DNA of 64,000 nt, from NCBI RefSeq assembly GCF_020005165.1, contig NZ_JAHCLT010000003.1, positions 186,001 through 250,000 on the forward strand, given 5' to 3'. Positions 46,764 to 55,942 of this stretch are shown piece after piece (position 1 is the stretch's first letter; each line of letters starts with the position of its first letter). The notes under the pieces are model-generated. The model did not search any database. It had not been told where the DNA came from and saw nothing but the letters and a program-made list of their open reading frames with translations. The stretch is from Kangiella taiwanensis (GTDB lineage Bacteria; Pseudomonadota; Gammaproteobacteria; Enterobacterales; Kangiellaceae). A program made the translations under genes and the position numbers.

Positions 46764-49700
46764 TCATATATACTCCCGATTTAAATTATCGATGAACTTC
46801 TGCAATCGTTTATGAGAAATAGGAAAGCGAGTTTTTTGCCCTTGAGAAAACAATGAAATTCGATACTCCTGTAGCATCCAACCGTACTCATCCACTTCAA
46901 ATTGTGGAATTTTTTGGTTGTCTTGCAAGGTTACCATTTCGTCTTCCCAAGGCTGATATTGTTGCATCAACTGCATATCCTTCAATGGGTTGTGTTTTAT
47001 TCGCTCTAACCTTAATTCAATCGCCTTCAGGTATCGTGCATAGTCACGAACATGCTCCGCGCCGAAGCGATAACAAAAGCCTTCTTGAAACAAATACGAC
47101 AGCTGCTGTTTGATATCTTCGTATGCGGCTTTGAAGTTCCTACCCAATGCCTTAGCATCAGCTAGGCAACGATTTCTAAGCTTGAGTGTGCTAACTAACT
47201 GATCCAACACTTTGTTTGAGTTAGGAACTAGAGATTCTTTTACAGCATCTAAAACCCGCATGTAGTCACTTTTAGCGTATGGCACAGAGCTAGAGACTTG
47301 GTCTTTAATCACCGACATCATAACGTCATTGATTAGGTCCTCCGCTGAGTACAAAGAAGCGCAAGCCAACATCAACTGCTGCCGGTTGTGATACTTTTTC
47401 TGAAGGTAGCTAAACGTTTTCGCTTCAGCCAAAGCAATCAATCGGCAGATGCCACGGATATGTGTCTTTTCCGCTTGCCGTTGGTTAACCACAGGAACGA
47501 TTCGGACTTTGTCTTTCGCGTCTTCAATCGCGTGAAATACCGGTATATCGGTGCCTGCTTCCTGCATAGTTCCTTCTTTTTCGAAACTCTCTGGCCACTC
47601 GGTATAGGTCAGATTCTTTATTTTTTTATTAGGCTTAGCTTTTATTTTAGCGACTTTTTTAGGTTTTTCTTCTAAAGTTCGAGTGCTATACAAAACCTTA
47701 CCATCATCGTTAACGACCTCAAACCTCATTAAGAAGTGCTCGGGTAAGTTCAACTCAGACCAAGCCTCCATCGGCAAAATCACACCCGTCATGGTGAAAA
47801 GGTGCTGAGTGATTATATCAATCAAGCGCCCTTTTGTTTCGAGTACTTTTTCATAGCATGCTTGGGCAAAGGTCGGCACTGGAACAAAGTTCTTTCTAAA
47901 CCGCTTAGGTAAAGAGCGGATCAAAAACTCGATCTTCTCTTCCAGCAATCCTGGCACCAACCTCTCAAAGTCTCCGTCAGTAAACTGACCAACCAGCGAC
48001 TGGGGTAAACGTATTGTTACTCCATCTTTTTCATGGCCGGGTTCAAAGTGATACTTTAAGGGTAGCTCCACCCCTTTAACGTTAATCGATTCAGGATAAA
48101 GCCCTTTGTCTTCTTGCTCCTCTGGAAGCAAGACTTCAGCCGAAATGCTCAACAGTGCATTATGCTGCTTGGGATTTTTTTTCAGCCAATTATTGAGACT
48201 TTTAACACTATTGGTATGCTTGGGTAACTTGCGCTCAAACCACTCAACGATATTCTTTTCATCCGCCCACAAGTCAGCTTGTCGAGCTTTCGCAACTTCC
48301 TGCTCAACGTCTTTTTTAACCTGTACATTATGCTTATGAAAAGGTTGTTTAGATTCTAAATCTTGACGCACTAATGCATTTAGAATAAATAATTCTCGGC
48401 ACAGCTCTGGTTCCACGGCGCTGTAATTAACGGTCCGATTAGTGACAATCTTGAGACCCAACAATGTTTGTTGCATTTCAGCGACCACAGCACCACGATT
48501 TTTACTCCAGTGAGCATCGAAGTAATGAGTTTTGATCAAGTGCTTAGCCAGGTCCTCTAACCAATTAGGTTCAATCGCCGCGGTCATTCGAGCGTAGGGC
48601 TGAGTGGTTTCAACAATTTCAAACGTAACTAGCCATGCTGGCTGCCTTTTGAAGTTGGTAGACTGCGGATGCACCATAAACTTACTTTGACGCGCTCCTT
48701 GATACCCCTTTTCAATATCTTTTTGACCAATAAAACTTAACAAGCCGGTCAACAACACTTGGTGAAGGTTCTGATAAAAGACGGGGTCCTCTTGATCGAA
48801 TTTAGCGGTTTGCCAATCTTTAGGTGAAGCCGTTGTCTTTTGCTTCGATTGCTGTTGCATCAAGCTTTTAAGCTGACGATAGGTGCTTTTCCACTCCCTA
48901 TAAGCATTAAAGTTGATTAACTCATCACCGCAATAGCGACGAAACTGGCTATTGCTTAACTCAGCTTGTTGTTCATGCAAATGATTCCACAGGTTGATAA
49001 TGGCAATAAAGTCAGAGGTTTTATGTTTATACTTTGCATGCTTTTGTTGCGCCTGCTCTTTTTTGTCAAAAGGCCATTCTCTCGGATCTTTGACTGACAA
49101 GAATGCCGCCAATACCAACGCGTAATTTAAGAATTGCTTTTCATCGCCAGCTAATAGAATCCGAGCTAAGCGCGGCTCAATCGGTAAACGAGCCATTGCC
49201 TTACCAATCTGAGTGAGTTCCTTATCCTGGCCAATTGCTTGTAACTCATTAAGTAAGTTCAAGCCGTCACTTACTTGCCGATCTGCCGGAGGGTCGATAA
49301 AAGGAAACGCTTCAATATCACCTAAGCGCAACTGCTTCATCTGCAATATAACCGCAGCTAAGTTAGTTCTCAGTATTTCAGCGTCGGTAAACTCAGAGCG
49401 CTCATTAAAATCATCTTCGCCATACAAACGAATACAGATACCTTCCGCAACACGTCCACAGCGCCCTTTCCGTTGATTTGCACTGGCTTGAGAGATTTTT
49501 TCTATCGGTAATCGCTGAATTTTACTGCGCACCGAATAGCGGCTGATTCGCGCGAGGCCTGGGTCGATCACATAGCGAATGCCCGGTACAGTAATCGACG
49601 TTTCGGCGACGTTTGTTGCTAATACAATACGCCGTTTTCCTCCTGACGGCCGGAAGATTTTTTCCTGCTCTGCCATCGACAAGCGCGCATAAAGCGGCAA

Positions 49701-50651
49701 AACTTCGCAGTTTTGAAATGCTTCTTTGCGCAAGTGCTTGGCCGTGTCACGGATATCGGCTTCGCCCGGAAGGAATATCAAAATATCTCCAGGGCCATGC
49801 GCCATGATTTCCTCAACAGCATGACCAATATGATCCGTCTGTGGTAACGGCTGTTCTTCATCGTTTGGGCGGTACCAAACATCAACAGGGTAAGTTCGAC
49901 CGCTAATTTCAAGAATTGGAGCGGGTTTGCCGTTTAGTGCGAAATGTTCTGCAAAGCGCTCAACATCGATAGTTGCAGAGGTAATAATAATCTTTAAGTC
50001 TGAACGCTTTGTAATGAGCTGCCTTAAATACCCCAACAGAAAGTCAATGTTGAGACTGCGCTCATGAGCTTCATCGATAATAATCGCGTCATACTGCATT
50101 AGCAGTGGGTCCGTCACGATCTCATTCAACAAAACACCATCAGTCATCACCTTCACTGGCGTAACGGCATTGGTTTGATCGTTAAAGCGAATGTTATAAC
50201 CGATAACTTGACCAATTTCAGTTTCAAGCTCTTCAGCGATGCGGCGAGAGACACTGGTGGCGGCGACTCGACGTGGTTGTGTATGACCAATACGCCCTCG
50301 GCGACCTAACCCAAGCTCTAGACAGATCTTAGGTAGCTGTGTGGTTTTACCGGAACCGGTCTCACCAGCAATGACAACCACTTGGTTATCATTAATCAGC
50401 TCAGCTACTTTCTGACGCGATTGCGATACCGGTAAGCCATCATCATACTGGATAGCTTTTGGGATAACCTGGTCACGTTGTTCGACGATTGATAATGATT
50501 TTTCTAATAAACGTTGAAGTTTTGACTCTAACTTAGACGCAGGCAGGTTTTGTTTTGTTCGCTTTTTGATCGCATTCTGTAAGTTCTTAATCTCAGAATG
50601 ATCGCTCAATAAATAGCGATTCAGATCAATGGCTGAATTCGATTTAGACAT
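46764..50651 (-). CDS. hrpA: ATP-dependent RNA helicase HrpA
   Basis: A 1295-residue DEAH-box helicase, involved in ribosome rescue from stalled translation and mRNA processing in E. coli. Walker A is GETGSGKTTQ (residues 96-105), followed by the DEAH motif IIDEAHERSLN, SATID, FLPGEADI, and motif VI QRKGRCGRVAEG. Helicase-associated and OB-fold domains and the long HrpA-type C-terminus follow. Length matches HrpA. It is 18 bp downstream of the alpha/beta hydrolase gene on the same strand. Confidence 0.95.
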   Translation of the reverse strand: MSKSNSAIDLNRYLLSDHSEIKNLQNAIKKRTKQNLPASKLESKLQRLLEKSLSIVEQRDQVIPKAIQYDDGLPVSQSRQKVAELINDNQVVVIAGETGSGKTTQLPKICLELGLGRRGRIGHTQPRRVAATSVSRRIAEELETEIGQVIGYNIRFNDQTNAVTPVKVMTDGVLLNEIVTDPLLMQYDAIIIDEAHERSLNIDFLLGYLRQLITKRSDLKIIITSATIDVERFAEHFALNGKPAPILEISGRTYPVDVWYRPNDEEQPLPQTDHIGHAVEEIMAHGPGDILIFLPGEADIRDTAKHLRKEAFQNCEVLPLYARLSMAEQEKIFRPSGGKRRIVLATNVAETSITVPGIRYVIDPGLARISRYSVRSKIQRLPIEKISQASANQRKGRCGRVAEGICIRLYGEDDFNERSEFTDAEILRTNLAAVILQMKQLRLGDIEAFPFIDPPADRQVSDGLNLLNELQAIGQDKELTQIGKAMARLPIEPRLARILLAGDEKQFLNYALVLAAFLSVKDPREWPFDKKEQAQQKHAKYKHKTSDFIAIINLWNHLHEQQAELSNSQFRRYCGDELINFNAYREWKSTYRQLKSLMQQQSKQKTTASPKDWQTAKFDQEDPVFYQNLHQVLLTGLLSFIGQKDIEKGYQGARQSKFMVHPQSTNFKRQPAWLVTFEIVETTQPYARMTAAIEPNWLEDLAKHLIKTHYFDAHWSKNRGAVVAEMQQTLLGLKIVTNRTVNYSAVEPELCRELFILNALVRQDLESKQPFHKHNVQVKKDVEQEVAKARQADLWADEKNIVEWFERKLPKHTNSVKSLNNWLKKNPKQHNALLSISAEVLLPEEQEDKGLYPESINVKGVELPLKYHFEPGHEKDGVTIRLPQSLVGQFTDGDFERLVPGLLEEKIEFLIRSLPKRFRKNFVPVPTFAQACYEKVLETKGRLIDIITQHLFTMTGVILPMEAWSELNLPEHFLMRFEVVNDDGKVLYSTRTLEEKPKKVAKIKAKPNKKIKNLTYTEWPESFEKEGTMQEAGTDIPVFHAIEDAKDKVRIVPVVNQRQAEKTHIRGICRLIALAEAKTFSYLQKKYHNRQQLMLACASLYSAEDLINDVMMSVIKDQVSSSVPYAKSDYMRVLDAVKESLVPNSNKVLDQLVSTLKLRNRCLADAKALGRNFKAAYEDIKQQLSYLFQEGFCYRFGAEHVRDYARYLKAIELRLERIKHNPLKDMQLMQQYQPWEDEMVTLQDNQKIPQFEVDEYGWMLQEYRISLFSQGQKTRFPISHKRLQKFIDNLNREYI

Positions 50652-50669
50652 AAAAAAGGAAATTAATAA

Positions 50670-51542
50670 TTAATGTGAGGACGAATTCCAATATTCGTCA
50701 ACAGCGCGTAATTCGCCCAAATAATCTGCCACAGGTCGGTAAAAGTCTTTATCTTCCCAGTACCCCGTGTGACAAGCTGGATTCCAAGAGGTCGCCGCAC
50801 TACCGACATTAATTTCATAATCCTCGGTAACGGCATCTTTGTATGCCTGATTAATGTTCTTCATCGGGTAAGCAACGATATCGTCTTTATCATAAAAATT
50901 AAGCCATTTGACCTGTTGCACCAAATGTTCATCCAGTTTATCACCGGCTCTGTTAATTGGACACGGCAAACGCTCGGTTAAGCTATCATAAATTGCTAAA
51001 GGGCTACCGCAAGTAATAATACCTGCCAAAGTGTTAAACCGCTCTACGTGACTAAGCTGCTCTATCTTCGAGGTATCGCTGGCTTGTTGCATGTCTTGAA
51101 TGTAGTGAGACATGATAACTGAGCCAAATGAATGTGCCAATAAAACGACTGGCGTATTGTCAGGATCGACATGGTGATGAGTCGCCAGCTTTTTCATGCT
51201 GTCAGCGATACGGTTGTGAATCGCTTGATACAGACCGGTATCAACGCTTCGATCATAAGCTAACCCTAAGTTCATATAGTCTATAAACAACTGACGAACA
51301 GAGGTATAGGTTAGTTCATTGCGATAATCAAGGCGCTGTAGGAGGTCATCGTTGATTTTTTGGAGCAAGTCCCCCCAATAAATCTCGTGAAATAGCAAGT
51401 CATCTTCTCGTCGCTCTTGAGCATTGCCTTTGAATTTACCCCCTTTCAAGTAACGCTCAACGACACGGTGCTTAAACTCCGTCGAATAGTGCTTATCCTC
51501 GGAGCCAATTCCATGGATGATAGCGATCGCCAAACGTTTCAT
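50670..51542 (-). CDS. Alpha/beta-fold hydrolase of unknown substrate
   Basis: A 290-residue cytoplasmic protein. IHGIGSEDKHYS near the N-terminus resembles an oxyanion-region HGxG, and LLAHSFGSVIMSHYIQ near residue 140 is a nucleophile elbow with the Ser in HSFGS. A conserved-looking KDDIVAYP and a terminal HTGYW suggest the Asp and His of a triad. It is probably a lipase/esterase-type hydrolase. It directly precedes hrpA (18 bp), but no functional link is evident. Confidence 0.75.
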   Translation of the reverse strand: MKRLAIAIIHGIGSEDKHYSTEFKHRVVERYLKGGKFKGNAQERREDDLLFHEIYWGDLLQKINDDLLQRLDYRNELTYTSVRQLFIDYMNLGLAYDRSVDTGLYQAIHNRIADSMKKLATHHHVDPDNTPVVLLAHSFGSVIMSHYIQDMQQASDTSKIEQLSHVERFNTLAGIITCGSPLAIYDSLTERLPCPINRAGDKLDEHLVQQVKWLNFYDKDDIVAYPMKNINQAYKDAVTEDYEINVGSAATSWNPACHTGYWEDKDFYRPVADYLGELRAVDEYWNSSSH

Positions 51543-51658
51543 TTCTCAATACCCCGTAAACCGTCATAAAACTGTGACATATTCTAATAAAATACCCGTT
51601 ACATCAAGTCCTTACAGCACATTTATGACATTTACGATAAGGCATAACAATTCGCTTC

Positions 51659-51675
51659 AACTGGTACGAGCAGTT
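51659..51675 (+). promoter_or_regulatory. FadR-like operator upstream of fadE
   Basis: AACTGGTACGAGCAGTT, a 17-bp dyad differing only at a few positions from established FadR sites of E. coli (consensus form AACTGGTCNGACCNGTT; the fadB site has CTGGTACGACCAG). It sits 40 bp before the fadE start codon and overlaps the -35/spacer of a possible promoter with an extended -10 (TGTTAGACT, 51677-51685). This is a repression geometry. A fadR gene is not in the window. Confidence 0.7.
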
Positions 51676-51714
51676 GTGTTAGACTGGTAAAAGTTAAATT
51701 TCAAAGAGGTTGCT

Positions 51715-54129
51715 ATGTTAACAATAATATTACTTCTGGCTTTGATGGTAGCGCTCTACCACCGAGTTAGTCTTAAAATTACCAGCGTTGTCCTTGCCGC
51801 TATTTTAGTAGCTTGGAGTGCTTATGATGGCATCCCATACGTACATTGGGTGATATTCCTTGCCATTTTCTTACCGTTAAATCTGACCTTTGTACGACGC
51901 AAGCTATCGGCAAAGCTTTTGGACGTATTCAAAGGCATCATGCCGCGCATTTCTGATACCGAGCAAGAAGCCCTTGACGCAGGTACTGTCTGGTGGGAAG
52001 CGGAAGTCTTCGGTGGTAAACCGAACTGGAAGCGTTTTCATAAGTTTGAAAAGGCCACGTTAACTAAGGAAGAGCAAGAGTTTATCGACGGACCTCTTGA
52101 AGAGTTGTGCAGCATGATCAACGACTGGCAAATCACGCACATTGATCGTGATCTCCCACCGGAGGTTTGGAATTACATTAAAGAAAAAGGTTTCTTTAGT
52201 TTTATTATCCCTAAAGAATACGGCGGCTTAGGCTTTTCTTCATACGCCCAGTCGCGCGTCTTGACTAAAATTAACTCATTAAGCGCGACCGCAGGCAGCA
52301 TCGTCTCAGTCCCGAACTCTCTTGGCCCAGCTGAGCTTTTGATGCACTACGGTACGCAAGAGCAACGCGACCATTACTTACCTCGACTAGCCAAAGGCGA
52401 AGAAGTGCCATGTTTCGCCCTAACCGCAATTGAGGCCGGCTCTGACGCTGGTGGTATCCCTGATAAAGGTGTTATCTGTAAAGGTCAGTGGAACGGTGAA
52501 GAAGTTGTTGGTATGAAGCTGACTTGGAACAAGCGTTACATTACCTTGGCGCCTGTTGCTTCAATCCTAGGATTGGCCTTTAAACTTTACGACCCAGAAG
52601 GTTTGTTGGGTGACGAAGAGGACTTAGGCATTACCTGTGCCCTCATCCCAACCGATACCGATGGCGTAGAAATTGGCCGTCGTCACTACCCACTAAGCAC
52701 ACCATTCCAAAACGGCCCAACATCGGGTAAGGATGTGTTTGTCCCACTGGACTACATCATCGGTGGTCCTAACAACGCAGGTAAAGGTTGGAGAATGTTG
52801 GTTGACTGCTTATCAGCAGGTCGCGCGATCTCATTACCATCAAGTGCAAACGGTGGCGCTAAGACAGCTGCTTACACCACTGGTGCTTATGCACGCATCC
52901 GTCGTCAGTTCAATGTTCCAGTAGGCTACATGGAAGGCGTCATGGAAGCATTGGCTCGTATGGCGGGTAAAACCTACATGATCGACTCGATGTTGACCTT
53001 TACTGCGTCAGGCATCGATAGCGGTGAAAAGCCATCAGTGGCATCGGCAATCGTGAAATGCCACACCACTGCCCTCGCTCGTGAAGTTGCCTGCGATGGT
53101 ATGGACGTACACGGTGGTAAAGCTGTCATGGTGGGACCGAAAAACTACATGGCGCGAGCTTACCAAGGCGCACCAATTTCTATTACCGTAGAAGGCGCGA
53201 ACATCTTAACGCGTAGCTTGATCATATACGGTCAAGGGTCAATTCGTTGCCATCCTTACGTACTAAAAGAAATTCAGGCGACCCAAAACGAAAACCGTAA
53301 AGAAGCCATTAAAGACTTCGATAAGGCACTATTTAGCCACGTCGGCTTCGCCATGAGTAACAAAATCCGTACATTCTGGTTGGGCTTAACCGGTAGCTTG
53401 TTGGTTAAAAAGCCTCAGTCAGACTTTACAGGACGTTACTACCAACAAATCACTCGCTTCTCAAGCGCACTAGCCTTCTTATCAGATGTGGTGATGGGCG
53501 TGTTAGGTGGCGAGCTGAAGCGCCGTGAAATGATTTCTGGCCGCCTTGGCGATATGTTAAGCAATCTCTATATCGCTTCAGCCATACTGAAAATGTACCA
53601 TGACAAAGGGCGCCCTGAGCATGATAAAGAAATCGTTCAATGGTCGCTTGAGCACTGCTTATACGAAACACAGATGGCTGCTGATGGCGTCTTAAAGAAC
53701 TTCCCGATTGGCTGGATGGGTAAAGCACTGCGCCTAGTCGTCTTCCCGTTGGGTCTACGTCTATCGCCTCCATCCGATAAGTTGAGCCGCAAGCTTGCTC
53801 GTCAACTACAAGAGCCACAAGCCATGCGCGAAGAACTGACTCACGGCGCCTTCAAGTCTGAATCCGAAGCCAGCAACTTGTACAAAGTCGACAAAGCACT
53901 TCGTTTACAGCTTGAAATGGAGCCTATCGTCAAAAAGTTCTCACAAGCACTCGGTAAACGTGCCGGTAATCACCAAGTCGTGCCATTCGCCAAAGAAGCG
54001 CTCGACGCAGGCCACATTACCCAAGACGAATACCAACTAGTGCTAGATGCTGAAGAAGCAAGGCTGGAAATCATCAACGTTGATGACTTCTCTCCAGAAG
54101 AAATGAAGCATCACTTATCTGAGAACTAA
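51715..54129 (+). CDS. fadE: Acyl-CoA dehydrogenase FadE
   Basis: An 804-residue membrane-associated flavoenzyme catalysing the first step of beta-oxidation. Two hydrophobic segments (about residues 1-20 and 20-58) precede the dehydrogenase domain with FAADH-type signatures (ALTAIEAGSDAGGIPDKG, GPTSGKDVFVPLD, DGMDVHGGKAVM) and the FadE-type C-terminal extension to residue 804. Length matches E. coli FadE (about 814). AGAGG precedes the ATG. A FadR-like operator lies in its promoter (51659-51675), so it is probably induced by fatty acids. It ends before a Rho-independent terminator (54187-54221). Confidence 0.95.
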   Translation: MLTIILLLALMVALYHRVSLKITSVVLAAILVAWSAYDGIPYVHWVIFLAIFLPLNLTFVRRKLSAKLLDVFKGIMPRISDTEQEALDAGTVWWEAEVFGGKPNWKRFHKFEKATLTKEEQEFIDGPLEELCSMINDWQITHIDRDLPPEVWNYIKEKGFFSFIIPKEYGGLGFSSYAQSRVLTKINSLSATAGSIVSVPNSLGPAELLMHYGTQEQRDHYLPRLAKGEEVPCFALTAIEAGSDAGGIPDKGVICKGQWNGEEVVGMKLTWNKRYITLAPVASILGLAFKLYDPEGLLGDEEDLGITCALIPTDTDGVEIGRRHYPLSTPFQNGPTSGKDVFVPLDYIIGGPNNAGKGWRMLVDCLSAGRAISLPSSANGGAKTAAYTTGAYARIRRQFNVPVGYMEGVMEALARMAGKTYMIDSMLTFTASGIDSGEKPSVASAIVKCHTTALAREVACDGMDVHGGKAVMVGPKNYMARAYQGAPISITVEGANILTRSLIIYGQGSIRCHPYVLKEIQATQNENRKEAIKDFDKALFSHVGFAMSNKIRTFWLGLTGSLLVKKPQSDFTGRYYQQITRFSSALAFLSDVVMGVLGGELKRREMISGRLGDMLSNLYIASAILKMYHDKGRPEHDKEIVQWSLEHCLYETQMAADGVLKNFPIGWMGKALRLVVFPLGLRLSPPSDKLSRKLARQLQEPQAMREELTHGAFKSESEASNLYKVDKALRLQLEMEPIVKKFSQALGKRAGNHQVVPFAKEALDAGHITQDEYQLVLDAEEARLEIINVDDFSPEEMKHHLSEN

Positions 54130-54186
54130 AGTCATATCAACGGTGGGCTAAGCCACCCTACTCATTTACCCTTAGTGTTACCCTTG

Positions 54187-54222
54187 ATGCCGTTTGCTGA
54201 AAAGTAAGCGGCATTTTTTTAT
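54187..54222 (+). terminator. Rho-independent terminator of fadE
   Basis: Stem TGCCGTTTGCT/AGTAAGCGGCA (two G-U pairs) with a GAAA loop followed by seven T residues. Confidence 0.85.
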
Positions 54223-54285
54223 CTCTATTTTTAATTATTAAATTAAACTCTATCAACCTATTAATTATACGAACATTTATACTTA

Positions 54286-54717
54286 CCCCTTTCTTTGCTC
54301 GTCCAAAGAAAGGGGAGAAAGAAAAGACGCCCCAATATTGAGATCATGCTACGCATGATTCCCTGCGCTTCTCTAAAATACTTAACGCATCAGAGTTTAC
54401 AGCACATCCTATGCTGGAAACTCTTAGCCAAATCATCCTTGATTTGGCTTGCTATATTTTTGATCAGCTTAGCTCAATATTATGGGATATTTGGTACTAG
54501 CTATCCGGTTACGCTCTTTATCTCCCCCTTTGGAGTTAGCTGAGCGAGAAAAAGTTATAGCGTAAATTAGGCAGGAGCCTAATTTAGCTAAGACGAAACA
54601 GGGATGTTTCGTTTAGCGGCGTGTAAATAACTTTTAAGAGTGAAGGAAGCCTAAAAGGCCTAACGACAGGGGTGCCCTTCTTTTGGTTCCTTTTCTTGGG
54701 CATGTAAGAAAAGGAAC
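54286..54717. repeat. Long non-coding element with stem-loop ends in inverted orientation
   Basis: A 432-bp unit between two hairpins. The left stem is CCCCTTTCTTTG/CAAAGAAAGGGG with a 6-base loop (54286-54315); the right is GTTCCTTTTCTT/AAGAAAAGGAAC with an 8-base loop (54686-54717). Both are perfect 12-bp stems. Next to each hairpin, on the inner side, comes a purine-rich run then GACGCCCC (left) or its near-complement GGGGTGCCC (right), so the two ends are inverted copies of one design. An 82-codon frame inside (54295-54543) looks spurious. I see no transposase. Confidence 0.65.
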
Positions 54718-54723
54718 ACCAAT

Positions 54724-55158
54724 TTAATTATCTGCTGCCTTATCAAATAAATTGGCCCTCAAGTCCTTGAGCTTTTCATACTCCCTGCGAAGGTTTCCTT
54801 TAAAGTCGGTAGAGTTATACTCCTCTTCTTCTTGCCAAAGCGTGAGACACCGACTAACTACATGGCAACGCTCAACAAGGAATTGTCCTTTTAAATAATT
54901 TTGCGGCTCAGCACTTAGCAACGTTAGAGTCTTGTCGATAAATACCTTTAACTCTTCACAGTATTGACTATTTGTAAACGCAATCATCTTATCCAGTTTA
55001 TTGCAAAAGCTGGTCAATAGACTTAATGAAGAAATTCTGGAATATTCTTTTTTAAGTTCGTTACTTTCACGTCTTTCATTGACAGTTATTATTACTGAGT
55101 AACCAGCAATACAAACTGTAATTACTGCGCAAATTGCACTAATAATTTCTGTAAGCAA
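54724..55158 (-). CDS. Small membrane protein of unknown function
   Basis: A protein of about 144 residues with one N-terminal transmembrane segment (IISAICAVITVCIAGYSVII) then a charged, helical, coiled-coil-like cytoplasmic or periplasmic part with several Cys. No family recognised. The frame extends to 55179 and overlaps the M50 protease stop by 4 bp, but both starts are TTG; a perfect AGGAGG lies five bases before the TTG at 55158, so I chose that. It is downstream of and probably co-transcribed with the M50 protease. It ends next to the element at 54286-54717. Confidence 0.62.
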   Translation of the reverse strand: MLTEIISAICAVITVCIAGYSVIITVNERRESNELKKEYSRISSLSLLTSFCNKLDKMIAFTNSQYCEELKVFIDKTLTLLSAEPQNYLKGQFLVERCHVVSRCLTLWQEEEEYNSTDFKGNLRREYEKLKDLRANLFDKAADN

Positions 55159-55175
55159 ATAGAACCTCCTAGTAG

Positions 55176-55820
55176 TCAAACAAAAAAATTAATCCACCCC
55201 GACATGGTCTGCGCGGCATTCCATAAGAATCTAAACACTGGAACTCCTAAAATACTCAGTACCACCAGAGCTAGAAAGAAAAAGGTGCCGTATTTGCCGT
55301 TCCATTGGTGATACTTGTATTTCAGGGACTTTGGTAATAGCCACTCCATGACGTAATGTCCGTCAAGCGGACCTATGGGTAATAGGTTAAACAACATCAG
55401 TAGAATGTTAATCAGCGCTAGAAACGTGAGCGACGTTTGGGCGACGTTAGATTGCAGCGCAGCTATATCAAATACATAGGCTGCTGCTTGTAGATTTACC
55501 GCGACTAAAGCGATAAGAAAGTTCATCAAGGGCCCTGCGGCGGCGACAGCAGCCCCAGCCCAAGAGGTTTTCAGCTTTCGGTGAGTTACTGGAACCGGTT
55601 TAGCGTAGCCAAATCCGATCATGACCACGAATAATAGCCCCATCGGATCAATATGATTCATGGGATTGAGATTTAAGCGCCCCATTTTCTCAGCGGTATC
55701 GTCGCCCAACAGCTTTGCTGAATATGCATGTCCAAACTCATGCAGAGTCAGCGAGAAGATAATAACGAATATGACAATAGCAAAAATAGCGTACTGCCCA
55801 TTGTATAAAAGTGGAAGCAT
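55176..55820 (-). CDS. Site-2 protease family (M50) membrane metalloprotease
   Basis: A 214-residue polytopic protein. The zinc-binding HEFGH motif is H27-E28-H31 in the first membrane segment, with the third ligand in NLLPIGPLDGHYV near residue 150. Four to five hydrophobic segments are visible. It lacks the PDZ and extra helices of RseP, placing it among the compact M50B/SpoIVFB-like proteases, which are usually of unknown substrate. It is divergent from the M20 gene and upstream of a small TM protein that could be a substrate or partner, though this is guesswork. Confidence 0.88.
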   Translation of the reverse strand: MLPLLYNGQYAIFAIVIFVIIFSLTLHEFGHAYSAKLLGDDTAEKMGRLNLNPMNHIDPMGLLFVVMIGFGYAKPVPVTHRKLKTSWAGAAVAAAGPLMNFLIALVAVNLQAAAYVFDIAALQSNVAQTSLTFLALINILLMLFNLLPIGPLDGHYVMEWLLPKSLKYKYHQWNGKYGTFFFLALVVLSILGVPVFRFLWNAAQTMSGWINFFV

Positions 55821-55942
55821 GGTGAATCTCTTTAGAATCGTTAGCGCTAATTTATGGTCTTTTCAGTGGTTTTACAAGCGTGAACTAGTTTGCATTTCTC
55901 TAACAAAGGCTGTAAAAGTATTAAAAAAAGATGGGGATTATT

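Noticed and set aside
54295-54543. 82-codon frame within the hairpin-bounded element
   Set aside because: It begins inside the left hairpin and has no ribosome site; the region appears non-coding.
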